Assembly: GCA_964036275.1 (NCBI GenBank) | Contig: OZ038438.1 | Coordinates: forward strand, 3,354,978 to 3,418,977 | From: Litoditis marina | Taxonomy: Eukaryota; Nematoda; Chromadorea; Rhabditida; Rhabditidae | DNA length: 64,000 nucleotides | Direction: 5' to 3' | Part shown: one piece after another, positions 62,001 to 64,000 of the stretch | How positions within the stretch are numbered: the stretch's first letter is position 1 | Layout: each line of letters opens with the position of its first letter | The notes under the pieces: model-generated | What the model was told of the DNA's origin: nothing | Database searches by the model: none | The model's input: only the letters and a program-made list of their open reading frames with translations | Made by a program: the position numbers and the translations under genes

Positions 62001-62663
62001 CTGATTCTTACGTTAACATCACATAACAACATTTGAAGTACACTTCCTCAATACCTAAGTAAGAGTATGTACTAGTGTTTTAAGAATTTCTGATCTCCCA
62101 AACTGGGACATTTTCGTTGAATCATGTCTAGTTCTCTGTATTTCTCTGCGCCTTTTCAGGTTTCATTCTGTCACAAGACGAAGGTTCCTATTCTTGGGGT
62201 GATAGAGAATATGGCCAAGTTCGTTTGTCCACACTGCAATCACAGCACCGTCCTGTTTCCTTCGTCTACCGGTGAGAAGTTATTTTTATCTTTTAGCTTC
62301 ACGTATTCTATGTTCACGTGTTTTCACGTGAGGTGTAAGGTTACAAACTTGTCTGAAACCTACAGTCAATTTATGTTGCAGGAGGCGCCGAGACGATGTG
62401 TGAGGAAGGTAAGATGGACCTTCTCAGTCAATTGCCTCTGGAACCGGCTTTGGCACAATCACTGGATAACGGAGAGGACTTTTTCGAGGTTGCCATTTGT
62501 ATCTCTTCAAGTTTTCAAATATTTTTTTGTTGTTGTTCAAATGGGTTAAGAACGTGATAGCATTTTAGTTTTTTATTGTGTTGTTTTACAGAAGCATCCG
62601 GATTCTGCTCTCGCCAAAGCCTTTATGTCTCTAGCGGATCGAGTCCGCTCAAAGTTGGATTGA
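59078..62663 (+). CDS. NUBP1: Cytosolic Fe-S cluster assembly factor NUBP1
   Basis: NUBP1 (yeast Nbp35) is a P-loop scaffold that builds 4Fe-4S clusters for cytosolic and nuclear proteins. Exons: 59078-59173, 59434-59517, 59837-59926, 60334-60481, 61141-61226, 61476-61550, 61881-61952, 62160-62271, 62382-62488, 62592-62663; 313 aa. The N-terminal cluster motif is exact: C12-X13-C26-X2-C29-X5-C35, which separates NUBP1 from NUBP2. The deviant Walker [10 protein letters not shown] is at 66-74, then [31 protein letters not shown] and the bridging CPHC at 240-243. All key residues are present. The ATG is 7 nt after an acceptor (GTTTAG). Exon 4 is flanked by halves of TA-bordered foldback elements; intron 4 also carries a 275-bp foldback. 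Confidence 0.96.
60108..60175. repeat. R6 fragment with TTGGC-N5-GCCAA palindrome
   Basis: CATTCCCACTGAGAG followed by TTTGGCAGCGTGCCAA, in NUBP1 intron 3. Another partial copy is at 26892-26960. Confidence 0.65.
60188..60690. repeat. TA-bordered foldback halves flanking NUBP1 exon 4
   Basis: TACACCAGTAAGGTCCTACT at 60191 and the inverted GTCGGACCTTACTGGTGTA ending near 60687. The coding exon 60334-60481 lies between them. Each half has its own internal degenerate partner, so these are more likely two truncated copies than one element. Confidence 0.55.
60806..61098. repeat. Foldback element, GGTAACCT interior, with exact 9-bp TSD
   Basis: Element 60815-61089 (275 bp) starts GGTGAATTCTATATGTAACC and ends GTTGTAGAATTGGCC. 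GCTTTGTTC is present on both sides (60806-60814 and 61090-61098). It ends about 50 bp before NUBP1 exon 5. Confidence 0.9.
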
Positions 62664-63278
62664 GCACATCTGAGATGGATTAAGAAGAGAGTTGTGATCA
62701 CACTTGTTATGTTTTATGTTTTATGATGAACACGTTTTAGTTTCACATTGTTGGGTGATATGATGTGTGATAGCACTCATTCTATCTTTTCTCGATCGAT
62801 TCCTGCTGTTTTTAGTTCATGAGATCAAACTAATTTACCAGAAGTGATAATGATAGGCGAACGAAACCAATTCGAACAAAATCACAAAATTTAGCTGCAT
62901 AGCAGCCATGATTGGTACTTGAAAAGATACTCAATATGTACCTGAAGCAAATGCTTCCTGTATATTTTCTAGAACACTTGTATTTCACACGTGAGACGTG
63001 ACTAGCGGTATAGCTTGTTTCGCCTCTTCCAATTTCATGAAGAGTCGGGTTTTTAGGAGCCAGTAAAATCCGGTTTGATATTGTTCAGTGCAGCTGAACC
63101 CTTTCGATCACAAGTATCAGTATCTAGCCTCGTTGCTTTACACATGCAACCCGGTTGCATGTGTTCAAAACTATTGGTTGCATCTCAAATCCAACCAACT
63201 TGGTCAACAGTGCGACCTTTGGTTATGTAATGCCCGGTTACATGTGTAATTGACCTCTTCTTTCTAGCCGGTGAACAG
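62664..63278. other. Intergenic, NUBP1 to OXSM
   Basis: No exon. Contains an inverted pair CATGCAACCGG / CCGGTTACATG-like near 63145-63245. No clear AATAAA seen. Confidence 0.45.
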
Positions 63279-64000
63279 ATGAACCGAGTGGTTGTAACTG
63301 GCGCCGGCGCCATAACTCCTTACGGATCGGGAGCGAGCCTGCTACAGAATTCCATCCTTCAAGGCATATCCGCCTTGAAGTTCTCCGAGCAATTGGGATT
63401 CGTGGTAAGAGTCGGCGAAAACATGTATTGAAAACGTTGTCGGTAGCTCTTTTATAATTATAATGACATTCGAAAAATATGCTTCTTCATGTACTCAGTA
63501 GACACTACCCAATAGGCCCCATCAATTCACTTTTTGAATTCACAATGGGAAATTTTGATTATGAGCTTAGCGAAAATGTTCAGTTCTGCGAAGTCACAGT
63601 GAGTTAACTGCAATTATAGGGGCAAACTTTAACTTAAACCTTTATTGTAGTTTGATCAACGGAAGAGCAACGGGATCAAACTACAAATACTGGGGTATAG
63701 GGCGACACACAGGCTTACCTTGGAAAACGTCAACCTCATATCTGTTTTTAACATGAAAATATAGACTTTACTAAACATGGCCTCAAGTTACAAACATGTG
63801 AAATCTTTCATTATATTTTGCATGTCGAAAGCAACCGTTTGCTACTGTAAGAATCTACGATCATACGGGACAACACCCTCCCGTCAAGAACATCCAGTGC
63901 TCATGTTTCAATATAATAGAGTATGATATATGTATGTATTTAATAATAATACACATTCAGGTTGGTGCTATTCCGGAAGAGTCGACCGACTTCGATAGAT
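63279..64000 (+). CDS. OXSM: 3-oxoacyl-[ACP] synthase (KAS II / OXSM type), 5' part
   Basis: Condensing enzyme of type II fatty acid synthesis, mitochondrial in animals (family knowledge). Exon 1 is 63279-63404 (MNRVVVTGAGAITPYGSGAS...), and exon 2 starts at 63961 (VGAIPEESTDFDR) and runs past the right edge. The RVVVTGAGAITPYG start is the conserved first strand and loop of KAS I/II enzymes. The catalytic Cys-His-His lies outside the window. No mitochondrial presequence is encoded before the fold, and a splice acceptor (TTTCTAG) is 11 nt upstream of the ATG. A presequence in an upstream exon cannot be excluded. Confidence 0.8.

Overview
The window is nuclear DNA of an invertebrate animal. 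It has spliced genes with short exons (about 40 to 270 bp), GT-AG introns, AATAAA signals, microsatellites and many short non-autonomous transposons. Animal-specific content includes a neuronal calcium sensor, an SLC6 transporter and a tail-anchored tyrosine phosphatase. I cannot name the species. Eight gene starts lie 0 to 48 nt downstream of a good 3' splice site, which suggests spliced-leader trans-splicing or 5'UTR introns.

Layout. 145-5267 (+): 3' part of an Arg/Gly/Asn-rich disordered protein gene, open at the left edge. 6242-9958 (+): CDK10. 10069-17177 (-): an F-box protein with possible leucine-rich repeats, ten exons, converging tail to tail on CDK10. 20642-35315 (+): an SLC6 sodium-coupled transporter, 17 exons, with a 25-bp minisatellite of about 3.9 kb in one intron. 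37408-40878 (+): a PTPN1/PTPN2-type phosphatase. 41311-47202 (+): RAE1. 48702-50116 (-): neuronal calcium sensor. 55629-58183 (+): ERCC1. 59078-62663 (+): NUBP1. 63279-64000 (+): first two exons of an OXSM-type ketoacyl synthase, cut by the right edge.

The gene models were assembled by hand from splice sites, reading phase and protein similarity. Every complete model sums to a whole number of codons: CDK10 362 aa, F-box 379, SLC6 626, PTP 389, RAE1 365, NCS 190, ERCC1 264, NUBP1 313. The genes are mostly unrelated housekeeping functions and do not form one pathway.

The least ordinary content is the repeat fraction. There is a superfamily of foldback elements with GGCSAATTC-like ends and 9-bp target duplications, one of which duplicated the splice donor of SLC6 exon 1. 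There is a TTAA-flanked palindromic MITE with recognisable empty sites, a repeat carrying TTGGC-N5-GCCAA palindromes inside introns, a 109-bp-arm inverted repeat upstream of SLC6, and a minisatellite with a higher-order layout.
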